From Cupriavidus sp. WKF15 (GTDB lineage: Bacteria > Pseudomonadota > Gammaproteobacteria > Burkholderiales > Burkholderiaceae), in assembly GCF_029278605.1 (NCBI RefSeq), contig NZ_CP119574.1, forward strand, positions 124,001-188,000: DNA of 64,000 bases, written 5' to 3'. A program made the position numbers and the translations under genes. Shown piece after piece: positions 17,776 through 27,603 of the stretch; position 1 is the first letter of the stretch, and every line of letters starts with the position of its first letter. Below the pieces are notes generated by a model. The model saw nothing but the letters and a program-made list of their open reading frames with translations, did no database searches and was not told the origin of the DNA.

Positions 17776-19806
17776 ATGTCCGCGACGATTGTCGGCCAAT
17801 CCGTCGAGGAGAGTGTATTGGCAAATCCAGTTCGCGACGATTCAGCATCCCGCACGATCGCGGTCACGTCAAAGACCGGCCGCCGCTCTTCAAAAGGAAA
17901 GATCCAGGCGGTCGCAACACCGCTGGACAAAGCGTCCATGGCGCGTCAGGACGAGGAGCGTCAACGCCAGATGCGCGCGCTGATCGCGCTTGGCCGTGAG
18001 CGTGGCTATCTCACCCACGCGGACATCAACGATCACCTTCCCGACAACGTTACGCAAACTGCTGCGATGGAGACTATCGTCAGCACGTTCGGCGACATGG
18101 GGGTGGCCGTGTACGAGCAGACGCCCGACGCGGAGACGCTCCTGTTAAGCGACGCCGCGCCTGCCGCGGCATCCGACGATCAGGCGGACGAGGAAGCGGA
18201 AGCTGCACTGTCGACCGTCGATTCCGAATTCGGCCGCACGACTGATCCGGTCCGGCTGTACATGCGCGAAATGGGCGCCAGTGAACTGCTCACTCGCGCC
18301 GGCGAAATCGAAATCGCTAAACGCATTGAAGGCGGCTTGCAGGACATGATTCAGGCGATCGCCGCGTGCCCGTCAGTCGTGTCCACGATTCTCGCCGATG
18401 TGGACCGCATCGTTGCCGGCGAACTGCGTATCGACGAGCTGGTCGCTGGCATCAGCGACGATGTGAACGAAAGCGAAATGGCGCTGGAGTCCGATGAAGT
18501 TCAAGTGGAAGCAGACGCCTCCGACGATGACTCAGACGGTGATGAGGCTGAAGCGGACGCCGGGGATCCGGAGAAAGCGAACGCAGCCCGCCTCGAAGAA
18601 CTCACGGTCGACAGTCTTGCGATTTTCGCGTGCGTGCGGGCACTGTTCGAGCAGTTGCCGGACGCGCCCGTGACCGGGAAAGCCCGTTCCGCAGCCGTTG
18701 CGCGACTGCGCTCGGAGATCCAGCGCGAACTGGCGCCGATCCGCTTCACGGCCAAGACGATCGACCGCCTGTGTGCCAGTGTGCACGAACAGGTTACCGA
18801 GGTTCGAGCGATCGAGCGCAGCATCCTGGAGATCGCCGTCGACCGTTGCGGCATGCCGCGCGAGGCGTTTGTCGAGTTGTTCCCGGGACACGAGACCGAC
18901 CTTAAATGGACCCGCCACATGGCGGCGACTTCGCCGCAGTTTGGCGCCGCGCTCAAGCGACATCTGCCGGCCATTCAGGCCAGCCAGCAGAAGCTCATCG
19001 ACATCGAGGCCAGGGTCTCGCTGCCCCTCCAGCAGCTCAAGCAGATCAATCGCCAGATGAGTGCCGCGGAGTTGAAGATGCGGCAGGCCAAGCGAGAGCT
19101 AATCGAAGCAAATCTTCGCCTTGTCATTTCAATCGCCAAGAAATACGTGAACCGCGGCATGCAGTTCCTGGATCTCATCCAGGAAGGCAATATCGGCCTG
19201 ATGAAAGCGGTGGACAAGTTCGAATACCGGCGCGGCTGGAAGTTTTCGACGTACGCCACCTGGTGGGTCCGACAGGCTGTCACGCGCGCGCTTGCCGATC
19301 AGGCGCGGACCATTCGTGTGCCGGTCCACATGATCGAGTTGATCAACAAGCTGAACCGGATTTCGCGCGAATTCCTGCAACAGACGGGACAGGAAGCGCA
19401 TCCCGCTGTCCTCGCCGAGCGCATGGAGATGTCCGAGGAAAAAGTGCGCAGTATCCTCAAGAGCGCGAGGCAACCTGTCTCGCTCGAGACCCCTGTGGGC
19501 GACGACGCCGACGCGACGCTCGGCGACATGATTGAGGATGTCTCGGCGAGTTCACCGGCTGAGGCCGCGATTCAGGCGAATATGCGCGCCGCGATAGATG
19601 AGGCACTCGACGGGTTATCGCCGCGCGAGGCCAAGGTCCTGCGGATGCGATTCGGCCTCGATACGACCTCTGATCGTACGCTTGAAGAGGTCAGCAAGCA
19701 GTTCGACGTGACCCGCGAGCGGATCCGTCAGATTGAGATCAATGCGATGCGCAAACTGATGCATCCCAGTCGCGCTGACAAGTTGAGGCCCTTTCTCGAG
19801 CATTGA
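17776..19806 (+). CDS. rpoD: RpoD-type primary sigma factor (extra copy)
   Basis: This 676-residue protein has an N-terminal extension of about 60 residues, region 1.1, and region 1.2 ([29 protein letters not shown]). An acidic spacer follows, then region 2 ([55 protein letters not shown]), region 3, and region 4.2 ([20 protein letters not shown]). All core-binding and -10/-35 recognition segments appear intact. The GTG/ATG choice at the N-terminus is uncertain. Among mobile elements and toxin loci it is most likely a second, acquired rpoD and not the host's only one. Confidence 0.92.
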   Translation: MSATIVGQSVEESVLANPVRDDSASRTIAVTSKTGRRSSKGKIQAVATPLDKASMARQDEERQRQMRALIALGRERGYLTHADINDHLPDNVTQTAAMETIVSTFGDMGVAVYEQTPDAETLLLSDAAPAAASDDQADEEAEAALSTVDSEFGRTTDPVRLYMREMGASELLTRAGEIEIAKRIEGGLQDMIQAIAACPSVVSTILADVDRIVAGELRIDELVAGISDDVNESEMALESDEVQVEADASDDDSDGDEAEADAGDPEKANAARLEELTVDSLAIFACVRALFEQLPDAPVTGKARSAAVARLRSEIQRELAPIRFTAKTIDRLCASVHEQVTEVRAIERSILEIAVDRCGMPREAFVELFPGHETDLKWTRHMAATSPQFGAALKRHLPAIQASQQKLIDIEARVSLPLQQLKQINRQMSAAELKMRQAKRELIEANLRLVISIAKKYVNRGMQFLDLIQEGNIGLMKAVDKFEYRRGWKFSTYATWWVRQAVTRALADQARTIRVPVHMIELINKLNRISREFLQQTGQEAHPAVLAERMEMSEEKVRSILKSARQPVSLETPVGDDADATLGDMIEDVSASSPAEAAIQANMRAAIDEALDGLSPREAKVLRMRFGLDTTSDRTLEEVSKQFDVTRERIRQIEINAMRKLMHPSRADKLRPFLEH

Positions 19807-19864
19807 GAAAGGCGGAGGCGCGGCCCCTTTCGACGCCCTGCTCCAGACCCGCAGCGCAGAAGAC

Positions 19865-20068
19865 TTACAGCGGTTTGATGCTCGCTGCCTGCTTCCCCTT
19901 GGGGCCCTGCTTGACTTCAAAACTGACCTTCTGGCCTTCCTGAAGTGATTTGAAGCCGCTTCCCTGAACCTCGGAGAAGTGCGCGAACAGGTCATCGCCG
20001 CCGTCGTCCGGCGTGATGAAGCCAAAACCCTTCGCATCGTTAAACCACTTGACGGTACCTGTTGCCAT
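19865..20068 (-). CDS. cold-shock protein (CspA family)
   Basis: This 67-residue single cold-shock domain begins [24 protein letters not shown] and contains [12 protein letters not shown]1 (KGFGFI) and RNP2 (LFAHF) are intact. The ATG at 20068 is chosen because the domain starts there, and the longer upstream frame has no similarity. The gene converges with rpoD. It acts as a single-stranded RNA/DNA chaperone. Confidence 0.95.
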   Translation of the reverse strand: MATGTVKWFNDAKGFGFITPDDGGDDLFAHFSEVQGSGFKSLQEGQKVSFEVKQGPKGKQAASIKPL

Positions 20069-20442
20069 GTTCTGAATGTTCCAAGATTTAGATGACGCCG
20101 CCGGCCTGCGCCAGACGTGCGGCCATCTTGTATCACAGGTGAGCCGTCGCCGACAATCCGGTGTTATTTGAGCGGCTCCGCTGAGCCGTGCCATGACGCT
20201 TGCTGGGCGGAGTCAGCGACAAGGGGTCTCCTAGCGTTCGGCGAACGCTTCGGCCGCGTCCTTGACGCTCGAGCATGCCTCGCTCAAGCGCTTCCAACGG
20301 TGAGATGTTTTCGAGGGATGCCTTGGCAGAGGTCTGTCAGGTCGATCGCGCTCCGTCCTTCGCAGCGATCTCCCTAGCCTCGTTGAGGCCCTTCGGGCTG
20401 TCGAACTGCCGTTGCAGACTGATGACAGGCTCCGTCAGCTGT
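20069..20442. other. csp leader and gene-free stretch
   Basis: It contains the csp promoter/leader and then about 250 bases without a recognisable gene. This stretch is fused in frame to the truncated TnpB that follows, so the original 5' part of that gene has been replaced. Confidence 0.45.
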
Positions 20443-21276
20443 TATATCGACGCCTCACGCATTCGCATCCCCAATCTCGGCTGGGTGCGCATGCGCGAGA
20501 CGTTGCGCTTTGCTGGCAAGATCATGTCGGCCACGGTCTCCCGTGTGGCCGACCGCTGGTTCGTCAGCATCACCGTGGACACACCCGACAGTTCGCACCT
20601 GCCCGAAGCCGAAAACCAAGGGGCAGTGGGTGTCGATCTGGGTGTGTCGGCGCTGGCCACGCTCTCGACGGGAGAGGCGATTCCTGGTCCCAAGCCGCAC
20701 AAGGCTTTGCTAGCCCGCCTGCGCAAGCTATCGCGCAGCCTGTCGCGCAAGGTCAAGGGATCGGCCAATCGTCGCAAGGCGAAGGCAAAGCTGGCGAAGC
20801 TGCATGCCCGCATCGCAACCATCCGCTCGGATGCCCTGCACAAGCTCACGACTGATCTCACTCGCCGCTTCCACACCATCGGCATTGAAGACCTGAACGT
20901 GCGCGGCATGGTGAAGAACCGGCACCTGGCGCGTTCGATCGCCGACATGAGCTTCTTCGAACTGAGGCGGCAGCTGGAGTACAAGGCGGACATGCGCGGA
21001 GCCAAGGTGGTGGTGGCCGACCGCTTCTATGCCAGCAGCAAGACGTGCTCGGCGTGCGGACACAAGCTGGAGAGCTTGCCGCTGTCCATGCGCGAATGGA
21101 TGTGTCCCCCGTGCGGGACGATTCACGACCGCGATGTGAACGCGGCCGTGAACCTGTGCAACCACGCCGTGAGTTCCACGGTGTCAGCCCGTGGAGAGGA
21201 AGGCTCTGGCTCGGATCGCAAGACCCGAGTGAAACCGTCCTCCGCGAAGCGGGAAGTCAGCTTTGTTCCTGTTTGA
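20443..21276 (+). pseudogene. TnpB (IS200/IS605-type RNA-guided nuclease), N-terminal part missing
   Basis: Homology starts at IRIPNLGWVRMRE and runs to the end. RuvC-I GVDLGVSALATLS, RuvC-II IGIEDLNVRGM, zinc ribbon CSACGH/CPPCG and RuvC-III HDRDVNAAVNL are all present. The first ~130 residues (REC/wedge part) are gone, and an unrelated in-frame sequence from 20275 replaces them, so nuclease function is unlikely. A hairpin typical of an IS605 right end follows. Confidence 0.85.
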
Positions 21277-21283
21277 GCAGGAA
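21266..21283 (+). repeat. right-end hairpin of the TnpB element
   Basis: TTCCTG-N6-CAGGAA overlaps the tnpB stop. Subterminal hairpins of this kind mark IS200/IS605-type right ends and form part of the omega-RNA scaffold. Confidence 0.6.
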
Positions 21284-21296
21284 TGAGCAAGTCTGA

Positions 21297-21640
21297 TGGA
21301 ACGGTCGCCAACCTTTGCCGCATGGGGCGCTGCCTGCTCGAGCCAAGAACCATGCGCCTTCGGCACGACCAGCATCGTCAAACCCAGTCCGTCCAGCACA
21401 CGCAGGACGTGCTCGAGATTGACGCCCTTGCCGTTCTCTAGCTTGGACAGCATGCCGACAGACACACCACAATGCCTTGCTGCCTGGTCAATAGGCATCG
21501 CTTCCCCTACTCGGGTGGCGCGAATGCGGTCACCCAGTTGCGGAATGGTACGGATGGTGGCGCGTGAGGGGGGCGTCGGATCAGGGAGTGGGACACGTTC
21601 CGTGCAGAAGGAAAGCCAGCGTGGAGGCGGCTCACAGGGT
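21297..21640 (-). pseudogene. orphan HipB-like regulator, copy A (degenerate)
   Basis: The protein sequence GDRIRATRVGEAMPIDQAARHCGVSVGMLSKLENGKGVNLEHVLRVLDGLGLTMLVVPKAHGSWLEQAA is a HipB-type Xre domain. It is nearly identical to copy B at 27604. The ATG used by copy B is not conserved here (TERVPLPDP replaces MPRPLPDP), and the 3' end runs into the TnpB right end. It therefore looks inactivated. An 18-bp palindrome lies just upstream. Confidence 0.7.
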
Positions 21641-21641
21641 T

Positions 21642-21659
21642 CTTTCACTATCGTGAAAG
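21642..21659. promoter_or_regulatory. operator candidate of orphan hipB copy A
   Basis: CTTTCAC-TATC-GTGAAAG is a perfect 7-bp-arm palindrome at the 5' end of the HipB-like frame. A closely similar palindrome lies at 27992-28009 upstream of copy B. Confidence 0.55.
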
Positions 21660-21798
21660 TTAACTCAACTCGACAACGACCGCTTGTGAGATAGGCCGTT
21701 GGGCGAGGGATCCTTTGCTTGCCAGATTCGGCTAGATGCTAGCGAACGCCGCGCAATACACCAACTTGCGCGGCTCCACTGTCTGCGGAACAAGACCT

Positions 21799-22791
21799 CT
21801 AGTCGAGCGAAATCTTGCCGGCTTTGACGATTGCCGCGTAACGCGCGGTGTCCCGCTCGATCAGCTTGCGAAACTCATCCGGCGTACCACTCACCGGCAC
21901 AAAACCCAGGTCGGTCAGCTTCTTTGCAACATCCGGGTTGCGCACAGCCGTAGCGATCTCCCTGGCCATCCGGTCGACGATTGCCTGCGGCGTGCCAGCT
22001 GGCGCGAGGAGTCCAGTCCACGAACTCATCACGAAGCCCGGAAATCCTGCTTCTTCCATGGTCGGGATATTTGGCTCGCCAGGCCAGCGTTTTGCAGAGG
22101 CCACCGCCAGCACGTTGATCTTGCCCTGCTTCGCGTGCGGCATCGGTACGAGCAACGGATCGAATGCAACCGAGACCTCGCCCGAAACAAGTGCCGGCAA
22201 GATCGGAGCGCTACCGTTATATGGGACGTGCGTCATCTTTACCTTCGATTCCATCGCGAACCGCTCGCCGGTCAGATGCGCCGAGCTGCCGACGCCGCTG
22301 GAGCCAAAGGTAAGCGTGTCTGGATGCGCCTTGCCGTAAGCGACCAGCTCGGCCACCGTCTTGACCGGCAGCTTCTTGCTTGAAAATAGGAACAGCGGCA
22401 GCTCCGCCATTTGAGCAACTGGCACCAGATCCGACGGTTTGTAGCTCAGTTTTGAATACAGCGACATGTTTGCGCTGTACGCCGCCAGGACCGACACGAA
22501 GGTATAACCGTCCGGTGCCGAGCGGGCCGTGACACCGACCCCCAGCGTGCTGTTCGCGCCCGGCTTGTTCTCGATGATGATCGGTTGCCCAAGACTTTGA
22601 GAGACCTTCTCGAATACGACGCGCGACACAGTGTCGGTAGATCCCCCGGGCGTATAGGGAACAATCACTTTGATCGGCTTGACGGGCCAGGCGTCGGCCG
22701 CGACGGCATTGTTGCCAACAGCAACGCAGGCGATAGCCGCAAGCTGCACCACGCTGATCAAATGCTTCTTGACGCTCAATTTCATCTCCAT
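21799..22791 (-). CDS. Bug/TctC-type periplasmic substrate-binding protein
   Basis: This 330-residue protein has a signal peptide (VKKHLISVVQLAAIACVAVGNNAVAA, cleavage about residue 32) and the family start DAWPVKPIKVIVPYTPGGSTDTVSR. Further family motifs are GANSTLGVG and AKRWPGEPNIPTMEEAGFPGF. Bug proteins bind small carboxylates such as tricarboxylates or aromatics and feed TctAB transporters. No tctAB gene is nearby, so it is one of the many solitary Bug genes of Burkholderiales, and its ligand cannot be read from sequence. Confidence 0.93.
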   Translation of the reverse strand: MEMKLSVKKHLISVVQLAAIACVAVGNNAVAADAWPVKPIKVIVPYTPGGSTDTVSRVVFEKVSQSLGQPIIIENKPGANSTLGVGVTARSAPDGYTFVSVLAAYSANMSLYSKLSYKPSDLVPVAQMAELPLFLFSSKKLPVKTVAELVAYGKAHPDTLTFGSSGVGSSAHLTGERFAMESKVKMTHVPYNGSAPILPALVSGEVSVAFDPLLVPMPHAKQGKINVLAVASAKRWPGEPNIPTMEEAGFPGFVMSSWTGLLAPAGTPQAIVDRMAREIATAVRNPDVAKKLTDLGFVPVSGTPDEFRKLIERDTARYAAIVKAGKISLD

Positions 22792-23030
22792 CTTTCATTG
22801 TCCTGCGGCCCTATTTTCTTTCTGGAGGGCATTCGCAGCCGACACGGTCGGCCGATCCATTTTCGGTGCGGCAGCATCGAAGATGTGGGAAAGAAGAGCC
22901 CTCTCCGCCGAGATTTGCGCGATAAGCGCACAAGGGCGCCGCATATGACGCTTCACGCCGTTTGAGCATCTAACCCACCGAACCCAGGTCCGGAATAAGC
23001 ACTCACGCATAAGCGAAAAACCAAAATGAT
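22792..23030. other. divergent promoter region between TctC-like gene and hipB
   Basis: No gene is recognised. The stretch lies between two divergent genes, and the first operator palindrome of the hipBA module begins at its end. Confidence 0.45.
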
Positions 23031-23046
23031 CGCTCATATCTGAGCG
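23031..23046. promoter_or_regulatory. hipBA operator candidate 1
   Basis: CGCTCATATCTGAGCG is the core of the longer palindrome TGATCGCTCA-TATC-TGAGCGATCA (23027-23050). The same 16-bp core with one change recurs at 23140. A -35-like TTGACC begins at 23052. Confidence 0.7.
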
Positions 23047-23115
23047 ATCACTTGACCTCTCAGCGAAGGTTGGCGAAAATAACCGCGGTATAGTCACCCG
23101 CCCATAACCGCGCAC

Positions 23116-23487
23116 ATGGCCACCCGTATCTTGCAAAAACGCTCATATATGAGCGCTAGTGATGACAACGTCTTGCCGACGCCAGTCTCTCGCGCCTTGA
23201 TAAAACTGGGCCACGACCTGTCGCTGGCCCGCCGTCGCCGACAGCTGACACAGGAGTCCATGGCCGAGCGCATTCAGACGTCGGTCGCCACCCTGCGTCG
23301 GATGGAAAAGGGTGACTCGCGGGTACAAATCGGGACAGTCGTCCAAGCATTCTTCGTCCTTGGCGAGCTCAACAAAATCACTGACTTGCTGGACACGGCG
23401 TCCGATGAGATTGGCTTGTCACTCATGAACGAGCGGCTGCCCCAGCGCGTGCGGCGCAAGAGCGCCAAGAAGACGGGAGCACTCTAA
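23116..23487 (+). CDS. hipB: HipB-type Xre antitoxin
   Basis: This 123-residue protein has the HTH LGHDLSLARRRRQLTQESMAERIQTSVATLRRMEKGDSRVQIGTVVQAF, followed by a hydrophobic dimer segment and a basic tail (RRKSAKKTG). An in-frame ATG at 23149 overlaps the second operator copy and may be the true start, because the first 11 residues are not conserved-looking. The stop overlaps the hipA start in TAATG. It should neutralise the adjacent HipA kinase and repress the operon. Confidence 0.88.
   Translation: MATRILQKRSYMSASDDNVLPTPVSRALIKLGHDLSLARRRRQLTQESMAERIQTSVATLRRMEKGDSRVQIGTVVQAFFVLGELNKITDLLDTASDEIGLSLMNERLPQRVRRKSAKKTGAL
23140..23155. promoter_or_regulatory. hipBA operator candidate 2
   Basis: CGCTCATATATGAGCG differs from operator 1 at one base. 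It lies 109 bases downstream and overlaps the alternative hipB start ATG at 23149. Two copies of one palindrome around the promoter fit cooperative HipB repression. Confidence 0.65.
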
Positions 23488-24788
23488 TGGCTCTCAAACA
23501 AAAGAAGGTGAGCGTCGTGCTGGGCCGGGCCGGGATTCCTCTTGGCGAACTGTCGTATACGAAGGACGGCAAACGGGAACATTCCAGCTTTTCCTACGAT
23601 AACGTCTGGCTGGCCGGTGCTGACAGGTTTTGGATTTCACCCGACCTCCCCCTTGTAGAGGGCAACCAGTTCCGCAAAGCTCCCTCCAAGGAGGACTCCA
23701 TCTTCCATTTCGCGTTCGCGGACACGGAGCCCGACGGTTGGGGCTGCCGGGTCATCGCGCGCGACCACGCCAAGCGCCGCAAACAGGCCCAGCAGAACGG
23801 CAAGCCCGTCCCAGCCGCCGAATTGAGCGAGTTGGACTACCTGCTGGGCGTTGACGATGTGAGTCGAATCGGCGCCGTCCGGCTTGTCGACCAGAATACC
23901 AGGGAGTTCCTGCGGGTCATCGAAGACGACGGCCGAGGCACACCGCCGCTGCTAGAGCTCGCACACCTGATGGCAGCTTCTCGCGCGGTGGAGATGAACC
24001 AGGAGACCGAAGCCGACTTGCGCTACCTGCGCGGACGCGGTACGTCGCTGGGCGGGATGCGCCCGAAGTGCACCATCGTCGATGAAGACGGCCACCTGGC
24101 CATCGGCAAGTTTCCAAGTGTCAAGGACGACCGCAGCGTGACCCGGGGCGAGATTCTGGCCCTGCACCTGGCAGCCGCCGCGGGCATCTCGGTAGCAGAC
24201 TCCCGCATCGTCATGTCTGATGACATCCCTGTCGCGCTTGTTCGCCGGTTCGACCGGGTCGCCAATGGCGGGCGAATTCCCTACCTGTCAGCTGGCTCAA
24301 TGATGCAGGCTTCTCGGCAGGAAGACTACGCATACACGCAGATTGCCGACGCCATCATCGCCAACAGTGTCGATCCCGCCCGCGACCTTGAAGAGCTATG
24401 GCGTCGGCTGGCGTTCAATCTGCTTATCACAAACGTCGACGACCACGTACAAAACCACGGCTTTCTGCATGTGGAGCACGGCCAGTGGCGCCTGTCGCCG
24501 GCCTTCGATATCAATCCGTTCCCCGACAAAGATCAGGAGCTCAAGCTGTGGCTCGATGAAGGCTATGGCCCCGTCGACTCCATCGAAGCGGTCGTAGGTG
24601 TGGCTGCCTATTTTCGCCTCAATGCGGCTGCCGTTCAGCGAGTGCTGGGCCAGGTGTACCAGGCCATCGTCGACTGGCAAACCGTCGCCCGGTCTTCCGC
24701 CGTGGGCATGACCGCACGCGACCTGGACGATTTCGCGCCCGCGTTTGAGAACGAACAGATGAGCATCGCCAGGACGATGCTCCAGTAG
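23487..24788 (+). CDS. hipA: HipA-type serine/threonine kinase toxin
   Basis: The 433-residue protein has an N-terminal HipA_N-like beta domain. The kinase part has the P-loop-like GGMRPKCTIV and GHLAIGKFPS (Lys in ATP binding). The catalytic loop is ITNVDDHVQNHGF, and the metal-binding motif is SPAFDINPFP. HipA toxins phosphorylate aminoacyl-tRNA synthetases or other targets and cause dormancy. Catalytic residues appear intact. It is directly coupled to hipB. It is clearly diverged from the second HipA at 25371. Confidence 0.9.
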   Translation: MALKQKKVSVVLGRAGIPLGELSYTKDGKREHSSFSYDNVWLAGADRFWISPDLPLVEGNQFRKAPSKEDSIFHFAFADTEPDGWGCRVIARDHAKRRKQAQQNGKPVPAAELSELDYLLGVDDVSRIGAVRLVDQNTREFLRVIEDDGRGTPPLLELAHLMAASRAVEMNQETEADLRYLRGRGTSLGGMRPKCTIVDEDGHLAIGKFPSVKDDRSVTRGEILALHLAAAAGISVADSRIVMSDDIPVALVRRFDRVANGGRIPYLSAGSMMQASRQEDYAYTQIADAIIANSVDPARDLEELWRRLAFNLLITNVDDHVQNHGFLHVEHGQWRLSPAFDINPFPDKDQELKLWLDEGYGPVDSIEAVVGVAAYFRLNAAAVQRVLGQVYQAIVDWQTVARSSAVGMTARDLDDFAPAFENEQMSIARTMLQ

Positions 24789-24984
24789 GCTTGGGACTAT
24801 TGGAGCATGATCTCCTGGGAATTCTACGGACGGATACCAGTACCTGGACTTACCGGCGTACGTCAGGATGCTTACGTCTCCGCGGTCAGCGTGATGCTCG
24901 GGCTGGCCCTAGCTTCCGACCGTCCCGCCCCCGTGCGTGTTGAAGGAAGCCGGAACGATTGCGCCCGTGATCACTCTGAAGGCT

Positions 24985-25105
24985 TGGTCGCATGGACCTC
25001 TGCCTGCTCGATCCAAGAACCATGTGCCTTCAACACGACCAGCATGGTTACCCAGTCCGTCCAGCACCCGCAGGACGAGATTGACGCCCGTGCAATTCCA
25101 GCCTG
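24985..25105 (-). pseudogene. orphan HipB-like regulator, copy C (remnant)
   Basis: DNA at 25007-25092 aligns closely with copies A (21297) and B (27604). The words TCCAAGAACCATG, GTCCGTCCAGCAC and GAGATTGACGCCC are shared, but small deletions break the frame (VNLVLRVLDGLG without the expected continuation). The HTH part is lost. Around it, 24789-25370 holds no intact gene. Confidence 0.7.
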
Positions 25106-25370
25106 TCGCTCCCGCTAGATCCAATTGGCTGGCTCCCTGGGCGAGCCAACGTGCGGCCGCAATTATGAGTTTGATCCATCGGCCAAGTTCGAGGTCGAGG
25201 AAGCGGTCCGCGGCCGCACAAGAATCGGCCCGCGCTGGGTCAGCGTCGCGGATCTTCATCGACGAGAAGCTCGGCACGACACGCCCTGCCGCTACGTCCG
25301 TTGGCATACACGGATTTGGACCGACCTCACGGCCCGGTCTCTTTGACGGCTCCCATGCGGCCAGCCAGCG

Positions 25371-26729
25371 CTATCGTGATTTGTGGCTAAACGCACCATC
25401 CGGGTTGATATAGGGGTTCACTTCCTTTTTTGCGGTGCCCTTCGGGCCAGACAAGCCAATTTGCTCGCGCAGCGGCGCGGGCTCGGTCTTCCCGGGCTTG
25501 GCAGTCGGCTTGATATCCTCCAAGCCCCTTGCCCACTCGTCCGCCATCAGTTTCGCTGTCTCCCGAAAATCGGGGAATCGCTCCGTCATCTCTTGCATTA
25601 TCGGCAGCACTTGTTGGACCGCATCTTCCACCTTCTCGAGGCAGGCTTTTCTCACGAAGGCCGGGAGTCCCATGACTTTACCGCCGACTTCATGAAGCGT
25701 CTTCCCGCACGTCCATACCTTCTTGCCTGCGAGTGTGAGCGCGGGTGTATCTCGCTTCAAGTGCGGGTAGACGGTCACAGTGACAATGTCGAACGCCGGC
25801 GCAAATCGAGCATTGTTGTGGGCTGTGTAAAGAAGTGCGAAATTTTTGAGGTGCGCGTCGCCGTTCTTCAACGCATAGTTCACGAGATGGAGCGTGAACA
25901 GTCTTGCCATATCCTCTTGTTGATGCTCGGGCGGAACGCGTAGCTTGATGATCCTGGCCAGCGCCTCAAGTGACCCTCCCCCGCTAGGACCGCCGCTGTA
26001 TTTGTCCACTGGAAGATGGCCTGCGAGTGAACAAAAATCTTCGAACGCAATCATCGATCCGTCAGGAGTTCGGTCGAATCGCTTCACGGCCAGCACCTGC
26101 CCATCATTGGAAAGGCGAGTCACTGGCACTTCCAAGCCAGCATGCCGAGCCACTTCGAGGCAGAGATATTCGTTGATAGCGATCCAAGGTAACTCCGCCG
26201 AGCCCGTCTTCAGGATGTAGTTCGGCGTTTGGGCGGTGACTTTGTCCCGCTCACGCAGATTTGGGGCACGTTCCACTGCAAATGACTTTGGCATGACCCC
26301 GGAAACGCCTTGAGAGATATCCGTTCTGAGGAGGCCCAGCAAGCTCTCGCGTGAATCTGCAGAAGCCAGCACGCTGGCCATGTCCTCAACGTCCTTTGCG
26401 CTTGCCAGCCCCAATCCTTCCGGCACGACCTGCACGCGACCGATACCATTCGCTCCGGTGAGCTCAAGCAAACCGATATCACTCATGTCCGCGTGCGGGC
26501 CAACGGCTTCTCGAAGGAAGTCCTTCTTGTAGCCCTCCGGTAGATTCATCTGAAAGATTGGATGAACGCCGCGCGGATATACGTAAGACTGCAGGCGAAC
26601 AGGCATGGGGAGAGAGACGAGCTTGTCCGGATCAACGCCAGGCAAATAGCTGAAAACCCCGGCCGCCCCTTCTTCCGTGAGTCGACCCACCATCTGGCCG
26701 TCGACATACACGTCGAGGTTCTTTGTCAT
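25371..26729 (-). CDS. hipA: HipA-type kinase toxin, second module
   Basis: The 452-residue protein begins KNLDVYVDGQMVGRLTEEGAAGVFSYLPG (HipA_N, as in canonical HipA). P-loop region ISQGVSGVMPKSF, adenine-side NYILKT, catalytic loop NYALKNGDAHLKNFALL and metal motif APAFDIVT follow. It is closer to classical HipA than the protein at 23487. The 3' end carries a Lys/Pro-rich tail. The start overlaps the hipB stop by four bases (ATGA). Confidence 0.92.
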   Translation of the reverse strand: MTKNLDVYVDGQMVGRLTEEGAAGVFSYLPGVDPDKLVSLPMPVRLQSYVYPRGVHPIFQMNLPEGYKKDFLREAVGPHADMSDIGLLELTGANGIGRVQVVPEGLGLASAKDVEDMASVLASADSRESLLGLLRTDISQGVSGVMPKSFAVERAPNLRERDKVTAQTPNYILKTGSAELPWIAINEYLCLEVARHAGLEVPVTRLSNDGQVLAVKRFDRTPDGSMIAFEDFCSLAGHLPVDKYSGGPSGGGSLEALARIIKLRVPPEHQQEDMARLFTLHLVNYALKNGDAHLKNFALLYTAHNNARFAPAFDIVTVTVYPHLKRDTPALTLAGKKVWTCGKTLHEVGGKVMGLPAFVRKACLEKVEDAVQQVLPIMQEMTERFPDFRETAKLMADEWARGLEDIKPTAKPGKTEPAPLREQIGLSGPKGTAKKEVNPYINPDGAFSHKSR

Positions 26730-27148
26730 TTCTTGGGATCTTTCTTACCAGTATTTGGTTTGAGGAAACTTGCGAGGCCAGATCGGAAATCTTGTTCGCC
26801 TGTGCGGACATTGCGGACCCGCTGCCGCAGAATGCGATTCCGCTCAAATAACGACTTCGGGAGAACGTGCTCGATGTCGGAGGCATGCGCACCACCGACG
26901 CTCTGAAACTGCTCTGCCACCAGGTCATCCAATGTGTGGCCTTGCCCCAAGGGACGAGCGACCAACTGGAGTCCGACTGTTTCGAAAAGCGACAACACCT
27001 TCACGACGCCAAGCTCGGGAAGTCCACCGTTCTCGAAGGCACTAATGCGCGAGCGCGAGATGCCAGTTAGGTCAGCGACTTCCTGCTGCGTCCTGCGCGC
27101 CTGGAGACGGGCGGCCTTGAAAGCCATCCCAAGTTCAACAAGGTTCAT
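26726..27148 (-). CDS. hipB: HipB-type Xre antitoxin, second module
   Basis: This 140-residue protein has the N-terminal HTH LGMAFKAARLQARRTQQEVADLTGISRSRISAFENGGLPELGVVKVLSLFETVGLQL. An unusually long C-terminal extension of about 65 residues (IEHVLPKSLFERNRILRQRVRNVRTGEQDFRSGLASFL) may contact HipA. It is the first gene of a minus-strand hipBA operon. Repeated TAACGTCA/TTAACG words lie upstream as operator candidates. Confidence 0.9.
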   Translation of the reverse strand: MNLVELGMAFKAARLQARRTQQEVADLTGISRSRISAFENGGLPELGVVKVLSLFETVGLQLVARPLGQGHTLDDLVAEQFQSVGGAHASDIEHVLPKSLFERNRILRQRVRNVRTGEQDFRSGLASFLKPNTGKKDPKK

Positions 27149-27169
27149 ACGTCACCTATGTGGGACATT

Positions 27170-27240
27170 CATTTTACGTTAACGTCACTATAGCGTTACC
27201 TTGCAGCGAAGCAAGCGTTAATCGCCATTAACGTCACGCT
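27170..27240. promoter_or_regulatory. operator-rich region upstream of second hipB
   Basis: The AT-rich stretch contains GTTAACGTCAC twice-like words, AGCGTTA...TAACGTCACGCT as an inverted pair, and TATAGCGTTACC. Several overlapping inverted repeats built on GTTAACG suggest HipB binding sites over the promoter. Confidence 0.5.
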
Positions 27241-27603
27241 ATCATGACATTAATACCAAATAATGATGAGATGTCTCGTTCACGAGATCTTATGAGTGTC
27301 GTTTACTTTACATTTGATACTGAGCGCAGCGATCGCAGGACCTGCGGCGTTGTGCGACAGACACTGCGGATCGCTTAGGCATCGGTGGTGGGAGGGGGCT
27401 GGGACAGAGTGATTGTTTCCTCGCCGATTCCCCCTCACGCGTGGATTGCCGTCCATGCCGCAGCGGGAGAAAAGCCGCCCGCAGGAGCAGCACCGCATCG
27501 GATGGGCCAGCTTAGGCGTAAGGCGCGTCCGCACGCCAAGCGAACGGTATTTCCGCACAGATCGAGGACCGCATCCGAGGATGAGGCCCAGCCTGATCGG
27601 GTG
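27241..27603. other. gene-free stretch
   Basis: Reading frames here lack recognisable products. The stretch lies between the second hipB promoter and the end of orphan hipB copy B. Confidence 0.45.

Noticed and set aside
20275..20442. In-frame extension in front of the truncated TnpB
   Set aside because: It has no similarity to TnpB N-termini. The junction looks like a deletion or rearrangement, so I did not count it as a fused domain.
23116..24788. Possible fusion of hipB and hipA
   Set aside because: The frames overlap by one base (TAATG) and are separate genes, which is the normal arrangement.
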